A stretch of 38,822 nt of DNA from Candidatus Levyibacteriota bacterium. GTDB lineage: Bacteria; Patescibacteria; Microgenomatia; Levybacterales; UBA12049. The DNA is taken from positions 1-38,822 of the forward strand of contig JACPGP010000024.1 of the NCBI GenBank assembly GCA_016182425.1, in the 5' to 3' direction. Position numbers and translations under genes: made by a program. Of the stretch, positions 6,125-13,874 are shown piece by piece; the first letter of the stretch is position 1, and each line of letters begins with the position of its first letter. The notes under the pieces are model-generated. The model was not told the origin of the DNA. It saw only the letters and a list, made by a program, of their open reading frames with translations, and did no database searches.

Positions 6125-8032
6125 TTAGATAGCTAAATTGGAAATTTTATCCAAGTATTCTTTGGCATCGGTGTTTGATGGAGCTAGAAGTAGAGTTTTG
6201 TCAAACATTATTTTTGATTCAGAGTATTTTTTTTGTTGATAAAATATTTCTCCTAAGGCAAAGCTGGCGTGATCATAGTTTGGCTTGAGGGTTAGTGCGT
6301 GCTGATAGTTGGTTATAGCTGAGTCCATCTCTGAAATATTTTGATAAAACTTAGCTAAAAGATAAAAAGAAGAAGCGTCGGTGGGAGCTAATCGGGTTGC
6401 TTTTGTAAGAGCGTCAACAGTGTAGACATAATATTTTGAGTCAATCAGAGAAAGGAAATAAAAACCTTGGGCGCGCTCTTTCCACAGGTTGAGGTTAAAC
6501 GGAGAAATGGAAATGGCGGTATCGAGCGCTTTGACTACGTGGGGAATTTGAGATTTGTCTTTGGTGGCAGCAGAACTTTCGGCTAACACTAGGGCGTATT
6601 TGCTAAGATAGACCGGTTCGTCGGGGCGGAAGTTTAGAGCGTATCTTAACTCAGTTAAGGACTGTCGGTGGTAGGCAATATCGGCCAGAAAGTACTTAAA
6701 AGTAACTAGTAACCAGTAACTAGAAACTAGAATAAGACAAAGTGAAAAAAACTTCTGAATAGTATTCGGTGATGTGCGGGGAATTGTGATTTGATCTTGG
6801 GCAATGAAGGTGGGGAGAAGAAAAAAGTAGAGTGAGGTGGTGACTACAGAGAAGCCAGCAAAATTTGTTATCAATATAGAGACAAATGAAGCTAATAAGG
6901 CTGGGAAGCTTTTGAGAGTATAAATCATAAAACCAATAAGAACTAAGTAGCTGATAAAACCAAAAGATCCGGAGGTGGCTAAATAGTTTAGGTATTCGTT
7001 GTGGGCTTTGTTGTAAATAAAGTTCCATTCAGAGGTGAGGTTGTGACTGGAGGGACGAGTCCAGTAGTAGCTGTAGGCGAAAGTTTCCGGACCGGTACCA
7101 AAAAGAGGAAATTGACGCCACAGATCAATGCTTCCTTGCCAGACAATTTTCCGAATATCTTTGCTGGGAGTGATTAGTAGTGGGGTGATAGTGGTCGGGG
7201 AGGTGGGTTCAAAACGTGATGGAAATAGTATGTCTTTGATAGGGTTAGTTATAGAAACTGAGAAGAAAACCAAAGTAAAAAGTAAAAGGCCATGCCTGCC
7301 GGAAGGCAGGTAAAAAGTAAAATGGGGTCTAAATCTATTTTTGTATAAGTGGATCAAACTATACATAGTAAGTGAAATTAGGGCGGCGAGGATGCCGGAC
7401 TTGGATTTGGTAAAAAGTAAACAAATATAAAATATTGAAGTAAGAAATATGAAATATGATTTATGAATAGGACGAGAAGAAGACAAAAAGCGGTCGAGGG
7501 CGAGGGGGAGGAGAATGCAAAGATAAGCTGCCAGCCAGTTTGGTTGACCTAGAGTACTAAAGACTCGGGACTGAACATCTTGGACCCAGAAGCCCTTATC
7601 TATTCCAAAATGTTCCAAAATTCCATATGAGGAGACGATTAATCCAGTAAAGAGCGAGGCGGAAGTCAACCAACTGGTAAGAGTGGGGGTGCGATAAACA
7701 GAAAAGGTCAGAAAAATAATGGAATATGATAATAAAGATAAAAGACCTCCATTGAGTCGGGAGTAATAGCCGTAGATGGAAGTGTGGGTATCAATACTGA
7801 AGAATGTGGAGACTGCTTGGGAGAGTAGAAAGATAATAAGCGGCCAAAAAAGCAGATTTTTACGAACAAGGGGAGCGTTACCCAGAAGATAGTTAAACAA
7901 ATGTGAGACGAGAAGGAGCAGGCTAATCAGATAGACTGTATACATCTTGGGAACTTCAAAAAATTCGGAGTTGGCCAAGTTGAGGATGAGGGGGACAATT
8001 AGGACTAGTGCGGTAAATAAAAAGTTGATCAT
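6125..8032 (-). CDS. O-antigen ligase-like polytopic membrane protein with C-terminal TPR
   Basis: A 635-aa protein: about 10-12 membrane helices in residues 1-455, followed by a soluble region (about 470-630) with tetratricopeptide-type helices (ATRLAPTDASSFYLLAKFY, YQHALTLKPNYDHASFALGE). The periplasmic loop with the motif GTGPETFAYSYYWTRPSSHN (about residues 316-335) is characteristic of Wzy_C/WaaL-type ligases and oligosaccharyltransferases. It would transfer a lipid-linked polysaccharide or glycan to a surface acceptor. The segment FYLPSGRHGLLLF is encoded by a micro-repeat with an internal hairpin (7273-7325) that has been absorbed into the reading frame. A TATAAT box lies about 18 nt before the ATG, so a short leader is expected. 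It is convergent with def. Confidence 0.8.
   Translation of the reverse strand: MINFLFTALVLIVPLILNLANSEFFEVPKMYTVYLISLLLLVSHLFNYLLGNAPLVRKNLLFWPLIIFLLSQAVSTFFSIDTHTSIYGYYSRLNGGLLSLLSYSIIFLTFSVYRTPTLTSWLTSASLFTGLIVSSYGILEHFGIDKGFWVQDVQSRVFSTLGQPNWLAAYLCILLPLALDRFLSSSRPIHKSYFIFLTSIFYICLLFTKSKSGILAALISLTMYSLIHLYKNRFRPHFTFYLPSGRHGLLLFTLVFFSVSITNPIKDILFPSRFEPTSPTTITPLLITPSKDIRKIVWQGSIDLWRQFPLFGTGPETFAYSYYWTRPSSHNLTSEWNFIYNKAHNEYLNYLATSGSFGFISYLVLIGFMIYTLKSFPALLASFVSILITNFAGFSVVTTSLYFFLLPTFIAQDQITIPRTSPNTIQKFFSLCLILVSSYWLLVTFKYFLADIAYHRQSLTELRYALNFRPDEPVYLSKYALVLAESSAATKDKSQIPHVVKALDTAISISPFNLNLWKERAQGFYFLSLIDSKYYVYTVDALTKATRLAPTDASSFYLLAKFYQNISEMDSAITNYQHALTLKPNYDHASFALGEIFYQQKKYSESKIMFDKTLLLAPSNTDAKEYLDKISNLAI
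7273..7325. repeat. micro-repeat with palindromic core inserted in a coding region
   Basis: AAAGTAAAAAGTAAAAG flanks a hairpin CCTGCC-GGAA-GGCAGG (7296-7311), followed again by TAAAAAGTAAAA. The element lies inside the O-antigen-ligase-like gene in frame. The A-rich arms are the same family as those at 2219-2250, 13211-13250 and 33820-33862. Confidence 0.6.
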
Positions 8033-8054
8033 AAATGGTTCAGTTTAGATATTA

Positions 8055-8060
8055 TATAAT
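8055..8060 (+). promoter_or_regulatory. -10 box of the mreB-PBP2 operon (leaderless)
   Basis: TATAAT ends 5 nt before ATG 8066. The symmetrical ATTATATAAT also supplies a minus-strand TATAAT for the divergent O-antigen-ligase-like gene. Confidence 0.6.
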
Positions 8061-8065
8061 TTTGT

Positions 8066-9172
8066 ATGAGTTGGATGAAGACAGTTAAGTCAAGGGTAAT
8101 GGGAACGATGGCCAATTTTTATTGGGATATTGGGGTTGATTTGGGAACTAGTAACACCTTACTTCTGCTTAATGAAAGGGGGATTGTGGTGGACGAGCCA
8201 ACCATTGTGGCTCGTTTAAAAAAGAAACGGTGGACAGGACTTTCTGCCCCAAAATGGGCAGGAAATAAAATTGTAGCTTACGGGTACAAGGCGAAAGAAA
8301 TGTTGAATCGGGAACCAGCACAGATAGAAGTAGTTAGTCCGATAAAGAACGGAATTATATCGGATCTAGAAGCCTTGGAGGCTTTGGTGTCGTACTACTT
8401 GAAACTAATATATGAAATTCCCAGCCGTTACCCAAAAATTTTCAAACCAAGGGTGATTGTATCGGTACCAGGATCGATTACAGATGTGCAAAAAAGAGCC
8501 GTAAAATCGGTGTTTTTGACATCTGGTGCTAGTGAAGTAGTCTTGATAGAAGGCTTGGTTTTGGCAGCGGTAGGAGTGGGGTTACCTGCTAAGAAGAATT
8601 CCGGAACGATGATAGTTGACGTGGGTGGGGGGAAAACAGAAGTCGGAGTTATTTCTATGGGTGGAGTAGTGGTGGGGAAGGGGATTAAGAGTTCGAGTGG
8701 GGACTTTGACGTGGCCATAATTAACTATATTCGAATGAAATACAGCTTGCTCATTGGTCAGACTACAGCGGAGAGAGCAAAGATTGAGTTGGGAAACGTG
8801 GGAGAGCCGAACAAATCACTAAAAGAAATGGTGATTAGGGGGAGAGACTTGGAAACAGGACTCCCAAAGTCGGTCAAAATAAATGAAAACGAGATTCGAG
8901 AAGCAGTTATGTTTGAAGTTCAGAAATTAATTAAATTAATAAAAGAAGAACTGGATGAAACACCGCCAGAATTGATGGACGACATTTTAAAAAGAGGCAT
9001 TGTTATGGTGGGAAACGGTTCTAAACTTCATGGACTGGACAGATTGGTGGAGAAGGAAACAAAAATTACTACCCAAAGAGCTGATGAGGCTGGATTATGC
9101 ATAATTAAGGGTTGTGGGCAGTTGATGGAGGATAGATACCTGTTAGAAAGTATTCGTCTGGTTACTGGATAA
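8066..9172 (+). CDS. mreB: rod-shape-determining actin homologue MreB
   Basis: A 368-aa actin-fold ATPase. Phosphate-1 motif WDIGVDLGTSNTLLLL (about residues 20-35), the region PRVIVSVPGSITDVQKRAV, phosphate-2 MIVDVGGGKTEVGVI and the adenosine motif MVGNGSKLHGLDRLVEKE are all seen. It polymerises under the membrane and guides lateral wall synthesis. It is about 20 residues longer than usual at the N-terminus (MSWMKTVKSRVMGTMANFY), and the leaderless promoter supports this start; the extra helix could bind membrane. Its TAA stop overlaps the ATG of the PBP2 gene by one base, so the two are coupled. Confidence 0.9.
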   Translation: MSWMKTVKSRVMGTMANFYWDIGVDLGTSNTLLLLNERGIVVDEPTIVARLKKKRWTGLSAPKWAGNKIVAYGYKAKEMLNREPAQIEVVSPIKNGIISDLEALEALVSYYLKLIYEIPSRYPKIFKPRVIVSVPGSITDVQKRAVKSVFLTSGASEVVLIEGLVLAAVGVGLPAKKNSGTMIVDVGGGKTEVGVISMGGVVVGKGIKSSSGDFDVAIINYIRMKYSLLIGQTTAERAKIELGNVGEPNKSLKEMVIRGRDLETGLPKSVKINENEIREAVMFEVQKLIKLIKEELDETPPELMDDILKRGIVMVGNGSKLHGLDRLVEKETKITTQRADEAGLCIIKGCGQLMEDRYLLESIRLVTG

Positions 9173-10818
9173 TGGGAAATAACGAGAATCACGACTGGCA
9201 ATATTGGCTGATTAATTGGGGGCTGTTAACTACTCTGGGTATTTTATTGGTAGCTTTTATTCGATTGTCGGTGATTCGAGGTGGGTTTTATCGGGGTTTG
9301 GCTTTTGAAAACAAGATCGTGGAAACGATACTTCCAGCAGGTCGAGGGGACATAAAGGATCGTAAGGGAAGACTGATTGGTAAGAGTGTCTATCAGTTTT
9401 TTGAGACTGAAAATGGTGAAAAAAAGTTTATTAATAGTGGGGAATATGATGGAGCTAAGTTTGAGGGGAAAGATAGGCTGTGGGAGATAAAACGTCAATA
9501 CAGTTATAAGGAGAGTATGGGTCTAATCACAGGATATGTAGGATTGGCTGACGAAGCTGAGGTGAAGGTTGATCGGTGTGGTGGGTTGAGACTGGGGTCA
9601 GAAGATGTCATTGGTAGAGGTGGAGTGGAAGAATTTCTAGATTGCGATTTGCGGGGAGTAGCAGGACGAAGGTTGGTAGAGGTTGATGCTAAAGGAAAGT
9701 ATGTGCGCGAGTTGGGGCGAGAGGAACCGACTGTTGGTAAGACAGTAGAATTGAGTATTGATGCTTATTGGCAGGATAAAATATATCAAATTTTAAAAGG
9801 ACGAAAAGCAACCGTGATTATCAGTGAGCCTCAGACTGGGAAAATATTAAGCTTGGTGTCATCTCCCTCGATTGATGCTAACGCATTTTCGTATTTGGTG
9901 GACAATAAGTTGATCAAGTTGTATCTAGAAGACACTCAAAACTTGCCACTGTTAAATCGGTCGATAGCTACACGATATCATCCGGGAAGCGTTTTTAAGT
10001 TAGTGATGGCGACTGCTGGGTTGGAGGAGAAAGCGGTAGAAAAAGATACAACAATAGAAGATACGGGAGTAATTAAGGTAGGTGATTATAGTTTTAATAA
10101 CTGGTTGTGGACAAAGAGGGGGGGTACCGATGGAATGGTTGACATGGTTAAAGCATTGAAACGAAGTAATGACATTTATTTTTACAAATTGGGAGAGTTA
10201 CTCGGTGTTTCAAAAATCCACAAGTGGGCGGATAAGTTTGGATATGGTGAAAAAACTGGGATAGAGCTAGCGGGAGAACTACCGGGTATAAACCCGACAG
10301 ATCAATGGAAAAGAGACACCAAAGGTGATAGGTGGTATTTAGGGGACACATACCACTTGTCGATTGGTCAAGGGTTCTTAGGGGTGACGCCACTTCAGGT
10401 AAATCAAAGTACTAATGTGATAGCGAACAATGGGACAAAGTGTAAAATGAGTATTCTTAAAAATAGTAAAAATGATTGCCAATCTTTGGGGATAAAACGA
10501 GCTACAATTGAAACACTAAGGGAGGGAATGATGGAAGCTTGTCATACGGGTGGGACTGCTTGGCCACTTTTCAATTTTAAGACAAAAATAGCCTGTAAAA
10601 CTGGGACGGCAGAGGTTGGTGATGGAAGTAAAGACACTCACGCTTGGCTAACTGCGTTTGCGCCGGCAGATAATCCCGAGATATCAATAACAGTCATGAT
10701 GGAAAGGGGTGGTGAGGGGTCAGATGTGGCTGCGCCAATTGTCGGGGATATTTTAAAGGAGTGGTTTAATGAACCAAATACAACCGTTCCAAGACCGTCG
10801 GTGTCACCTACTAATTGA
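9172..10818 (+). CDS. mrdA: penicillin-binding protein 2 type transpeptidase
   Basis: A 548-aa class B transpeptidase. One N-terminal membrane helix (about 11-35) is followed by a short dimerisation domain and the transpeptidase domain: PGSVFK with nucleophile S273, S-N-D at 332-334 (the SxD form typical of PBP2) and KTGTAE at 476-481. It is shorter than the E. coli enzyme (633 aa), mostly in the N-terminal part. Translation is coupled to mreB by a TAATG overlap. Together they should form an elongasome; mreC, mreD and rodA are not in the window. The gene could also be named ftsI-like, but the mreB neighbour favours PBP2. Confidence 0.85.
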   Translation: MGNNENHDWQYWLINWGLLTTLGILLVAFIRLSVIRGGFYRGLAFENKIVETILPAGRGDIKDRKGRLIGKSVYQFFETENGEKKFINSGEYDGAKFEGKDRLWEIKRQYSYKESMGLITGYVGLADEAEVKVDRCGGLRLGSEDVIGRGGVEEFLDCDLRGVAGRRLVEVDAKGKYVRELGREEPTVGKTVELSIDAYWQDKIYQILKGRKATVIISEPQTGKILSLVSSPSIDANAFSYLVDNKLIKLYLEDTQNLPLLNRSIATRYHPGSVFKLVMATAGLEEKAVEKDTTIEDTGVIKVGDYSFNNWLWTKRGGTDGMVDMVKALKRSNDIYFYKLGELLGVSKIHKWADKFGYGEKTGIELAGELPGINPTDQWKRDTKGDRWYLGDTYHLSIGQGFLGVTPLQVNQSTNVIANNGTKCKMSILKNSKNDCQSLGIKRATIETLREGMMEACHTGGTAWPLFNFKTKIACKTGTAEVGDGSKDTHAWLTAFAPADNPEISITVMMERGGEGSDVAAPIVGDILKEWFNEPNTTVPRPSVSPTN

Positions 10819-10842
10819 CTGTTGTTGTTGAAGTGATAGGAT
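10815..10842 (+). promoter_or_regulatory. promoter of the 103-aa gene
   Basis: TTGACT (10815-10820), 16-bp spacer, TAGGAT (10837-10842), 8 nt before ATG 10851. This suggests a leaderless transcript. An AGGGA in the gap could instead serve as a weak SD. Confidence 0.45.
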
Positions 10843-10850
10843 AGGGACAA

Positions 10851-11162
10851 ATGAAATTTGCGGATAGAATACGAAGGTTTGTTGGTGAGAGAACTGATCT
10901 GGATTCTATGACATTATCTTTTGCTAATGGTGGTGCAATTAGAGTGGTTCAGGTTGAGCCAGCATCGAATACTCCAGTGGTAGTGGGTACTATACCTGCA
11001 GATGGCAATGTTGAAGATGTGAGAGCGAAAGCGTTCGCAATGTTGAGAAATACAAAAATGGGAGCAAGTCGAGGAACTGTGATAATAATCGGTGAGGATG
11101 GTGCCACAAAAATGGAAGTTAGGTTCAAACTTCTACCAGACGGAAGGGTTGAAAAGATATAG
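10851..11162 (+). CDS. conserved-looking hypothetical protein, 103 aa
   Basis: A small soluble protein with no signal peptide, no Cys and no motif that I recognise. The composition alternates beta-type segments (MTLSFANGGAIRVVQVE, GTVIIIGEDGATKMEVRFKLL), suggesting a compact beta-rich domain. It lies between PBP2 and topA, with its own promoter box upstream and 44 bases before topA. Codon use matches its neighbours. Function unknown. Confidence 0.7.
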   Translation: MKFADRIRRFVGERTDLDSMTLSFANGGAIRVVQVEPASNTPVVVGTIPADGNVEDVRAKAFAMLRNTKMGASRGTVIIIGEDGATKMEVRFKLLPDGRVEKI

Positions 11163-11206
11163 AGAAAATAATGTCGGCTTGACAGTGGATGATATGATAG
11201 TTGACA

Positions 11207-13234
11207 ATGGCTAGTATGAAAAATCTTTTAATTGTCGAGTCACCGACAAAAGCTAGAACAATTGAGAAATATCTGGGAGCGGATTTTGAAGTATTGGCGA
11301 CTGTGGGACATTTAAGAGATCTGCCAAAAAGTAAAATGGGAGTTGATCTGAAACATGATTTTGAAATTGATTACCAAATAGACGCTGAAAAAAAGAAAGT
11401 AGTTAGTGGACTGATTTTGGCTGCAGCAAAGGCCACCAATATATATCTGGCTACCGACCCTGACCGTGAAGGAGAAGCGATAGCGTTTCATGTGGATTGG
11501 ATACTAAGGAATCCACCTGAAACAAAATCCAAAATTAAAAATTCTAAAGTAAAAAGGGAATTAGTAACTTCAAGAGTAAGTTTTCATGAAATAACAAAAG
11601 AAGCGGTGCAAGAAGCACTGAAACATGCGAAAGGAATTGATATGAATTTGGTCGATGCCCAGCAGGGGAGAAGGGTACTCGATAGGGTTGTGGGTTATTC
11701 TCTGTCACCTGTACTTTGGAAGAAGGTGAGGAGAGGTTTGTCGGCAGGAAGAGTACAAAGCGTAGCTCTCCGATTAATAGTCGAAAGAGAAAAAGAAGTA
11801 GAGCTGTTTAAAAGAGAAAAATATTTTAAAGTTTATACTGATTTGGGATTTAGGACTGACCTGTTTAAGGTAGATGATGAAAGTGCCTATATTTCTGACA
11901 AAATAAAATTATTTGATGGAGAATATTCTTATACTAAATCGATTTTTGACACTAGAGTGGAGGTTGACAAGTTTGTGGCAGAACTGAGTCCTGAATTTGT
12001 GGTGTCGAGTCTAAACGAGAGAGAAACAACTCGTCACCCCCTGCCACCATATACAACCTCGAAACTTCAACAGGCAGGTGGTAGACGATTCGGATGGTCG
12101 GGAAAACAAACTATGACCTTGGCCCAACGGCTGTACGAGAAAGGACTGATTACCTATCACCGGACCGATTCGGTAAATCTGTCGGTTAAGGCAATCGAGG
12201 AGTTTCGAAAATATATCTCAAGTGAATACGGAGAAAAATATGTTGCCGAAAAGGTTAGGGCTTTTAAAAATACTTCCAAAAATGCTCAGGAAGCACATGA
12301 GGCGATTCGTCCGACTAGTGTTTCAAATAAAAATCCAGATGGACTAGATGCTAAGGAATTAAAGTTGTACCAAATCATTTGGAAAAGGGCGGTAGCAACA
12401 CAAGCAGCCAGTGCAAAACTAAAAAATACCACTGCAGTATTTGGCAACGGCAGGGCACAATTTAAGTCAATTGGAGTAAGCATGTTGTTCGATGGATTTT
12501 TGAAAATTGCCGATGAAAAATTTGAAGAAGAAGTATTGCCATTAATGAAAGAAGGCGAGGTGATAAAGAGTAAGAAAATAACCATTGAAGAGAACGAGAC
12601 AAATCCACCACCTCGATACAGTGACGCTTCTTTGGTCCAGTCTTTAGAAAAACAAGGAATCGGACGACCATCAACTTATGCCTCGATTATTTCGACTATT
12701 TTAGCGAGACAGTATGTAGAACGGGATGAAGGAAAATATCATCCGACTGCACTAGGGGTGGCGGTGATTGAGTTTTTGGTTAAGAACTTTCTAAATATTG
12801 TGTCTTTGCCGTTTACCGCTGAGATGGAAGAGGAACTGGATCAAGTGGCGATGGGAAAGGTGAACTGGAAGAAGATGATGAGGAAATTTTGGGACAAATT
12901 TGAGGGTGAGGTGAAAAAAGTTGAAAGTACCGCCGACCGAGTTAAAGTAGCTGTGGAAAAGACAGGGGAGAAATGTCCGGATTGCAAGGATGGGGATCTA
13001 GTCATTCGTTTGGGAAGATTTGGTAAATTTGTATCTTGTGATAGGTTTCCTGATTGTAAATACACAGCTCAATACAAAGAAGCGGCAGGGTTTATGTGCC
13101 CAACTTGTGGCAAAGAGGGAGTGGTACGAAAAACAAAGACTGGTCGAAAATTCTTTGGATGTTCAGACTATCCAAACTGTAAGTGGGCGGGGTGGAAGAA
13201 ACCATTGGAAGAAAAATTAAAAGTAAAAAGTTAA
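11207..13234 (+). CDS. topA: DNA topoisomerase I (type IA)
   Basis: A 675-aa type IA topoisomerase relaxing negative supercoils. The Toprim domain starts KNLLIVESPTKARTIEKYLG and includes TDPDREGEA. The active-site Tyr is Y317 in LITYHRTDSVNLS. Two C-terminal zinc ribbons (CPDC...CDRFPDC and CPTC...CSDYPNC) bind DNA. The start is set at ATG 11207 because a TATGAT box (11193-11198) ends 8 nt before it; ATG 11216 is an alternative. Residues about 105-118 (TKSKIKNSKVKREL) derive from an A-rich micro-repeat inserted between Toprim strands and are not part of the usual family alignment. Confidence 0.95.
   Translation: MASMKNLLIVESPTKARTIEKYLGADFEVLATVGHLRDLPKSKMGVDLKHDFEIDYQIDAEKKKVVSGLILAAAKATNIYLATDPDREGEAIAFHVDWILRNPPETKSKIKNSKVKRELVTSRVSFHEITKEAVQEALKHAKGIDMNLVDAQQGRRVLDRVVGYSLSPVLWKKVRRGLSAGRVQSVALRLIVEREKEVELFKREKYFKVYTDLGFRTDLFKVDDESAYISDKIKLFDGEYSYTKSIFDTRVEVDKFVAELSPEFVVSSLNERETTRHPLPPYTTSKLQQAGGRRFGWSGKQTMTLAQRLYEKGLITYHRTDSVNLSVKAIEEFRKYISSEYGEKYVAEKVRAFKNTSKNAQEAHEAIRPTSVSNKNPDGLDAKELKLYQIIWKRAVATQAASAKLKNTTAVFGNGRAQFKSIGVSMLFDGFLKIADEKFEEEVLPLMKEGEVIKSKKITIEENETNPPPRYSDASLVQSLEKQGIGRPSTYASIISTILARQYVERDEGKYHPTALGVAVIEFLVKNFLNIVSLPFTAEMEEELDQVAMGKVNWKKMMRKFWDKFEGEVKKVESTADRVKVAVEKTGEKCPDCKDGDLVIRLGRFGKFVSCDRFPDCKYTAQYKEAAGFMCPTCGKEGVVRKTKTGRKFFGCSDYPNCKWAGWKKPLEEKLKVKS
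11521..11561. repeat. A-rich micro-repeat inside topA
   Basis: The run AAATCCAAAATTAAAAATTC followed by TAAAGTAAAAAG is of the same family as the intergenic repeats at 33820-33862 and 17821-17850. It keeps the topA frame and adds about 14 residues rich in Lys and Ser/Asn. Confidence 0.55.
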
Positions 13235-13253
13235 AAATTAAAACTAAAAAAGC

Positions 13254-13490
13254 TTAAGGGCGGGGAGGGTGGGAATTGTAAGCTGACTTTGGTTTTCGGG
13301 GGCGAAGGGTTGATGCCGGAGTGATGGTGGCAGATTCTATGTCTGGTGGCTTTTCGCGGAGTAGATTGAGGTTATCCTGGATTAGTTGGAGCCTTTGCTG
13401 TTCGCGCTGTTGTGGAGTTAATACTTCAACTTTAATAGTTGATGGTTGACCTTTTAGTTGGTCTTTCAGGTGTCGGGTAGAGTGTGACAT
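13254..13490 (-). CDS. small hypothetical protein, 78 aa (third gene of a micro-ORF operon)
   Basis: A 78-aa hydrophilic protein. The middle (LTPQQREQQRLQLIQDNLNL) is Gln/Leu-rich and probably helical. The C-terminus is Pro/Arg/Lys-rich (RPRKPKSAYNSHPPRP) and probably disordered. ATG follows the stop of the preceding 43-aa ORF by only 4 nt, which supports real translation. No family recognised. It lies in the same direction as the VirD4-like ATPase gene and two other small ORFs, so it may be an accessory factor of that ATPase. Confidence 0.5.
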   Translation of the reverse strand: MSHSTRHLKDQLKGQPSTIKVEVLTPQQREQQRLQLIQDNLNLLREKPPDIESATITPASTLRPRKPKSAYNSHPPRP

Positions 13491-13494
13491 GGGA

Positions 13495-13626
13495 CTATTT
13501 GGTACGAGATTGTGGTAGTGAGTTTAGTTCGCCTCCCGTGGCTAATTGGTATTGTTTACCTAGATCAACCCGGGTGACTGCTCCGGTAACGGGGGAGGTA
13601 ATTTCTTTATAAAATGATTTTGTCAT
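13495..13626 (-). CDS. small hypothetical protein, 43 aa
   Basis: ATG at 13626, stop TAG at 13495-13497. The 43 residues (starting MTKSFYKEITSPVTGAVTRV) have a balanced composition. It begins 14 nt after the stop of the 50-aa ORF and ends 4 nt before the start of the 78-aa ORF, a spacing typical of an operon. The phrase SPVTGAVTRVDLGKQY looks like a short beta hairpin. No SD is present. Function unknown. Confidence 0.45.
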   Translation of the reverse strand: MTKSFYKEITSPVTGAVTRVDLGKQYQLATGGELNSLPQSRTK

Positions 13627-13640
13627 AGTTATAAACTAAG

Positions 13641-13793
13641 TTATAAGTTGTTTAGATTTGATCTTTTGCTCTGGTAAGTTTGAGCAATAGCTGTCCGTAA
13701 TTCAATCGGAGTATTAGGGGAGGTAGCTGCAGCATAGATACGCTGGTTTAGGCTTAAAGTATTAAGTTCAGGAAATCCAATTAGTTCGGACAT
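13641..13793 (-). CDS. small hypothetical protein, 50 aa (first gene of the micro-ORF operon)
   Basis: ATG at 13793, stop TAA at 13641-13643, giving 50 residues (MSELIGFPELNTLSLNQRIY and on). The composition is normal for a soluble helical peptide (TPIELRTAIAQTYQSKRSN). It is the first of three tightly spaced small ORFs. The upstream side carries a consensus promoter and a perfect palindrome at 13801-13822 overlapping the -10 region, so the operon may be autoregulated. Function unknown. Confidence 0.45.
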   Translation of the reverse strand: MSELIGFPELNTLSLNQRIYAAATSPNTPIELRTAIAQTYQSKRSNLNNL

Positions 13794-13800
13794 AAAAAAT

Positions 13801-13849
13801 ATTTAATTAGTAATAATTAAATATAGGATAGCTTATAATGTATTGTCAA
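13801..13849 (-). promoter_or_regulatory. promoter with palindromic operator-like site for the micro-ORF operon
   Basis: Minus strand: TTGACA (13849-13844), 18-bp spacer, TATATT (13825-13820). A perfect 9-4-9 palindrome, ATTTAATTA and TAATTAAAT, covers 13801-13822 and overlaps the -10 box. A second box TAAATA (13805-13800) ends 6 nt before the ATG and would give a leaderless message. Confidence 0.5.
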
Positions 13850-13874
13850 GGGGTAAATGTAAGACAATTACTAA

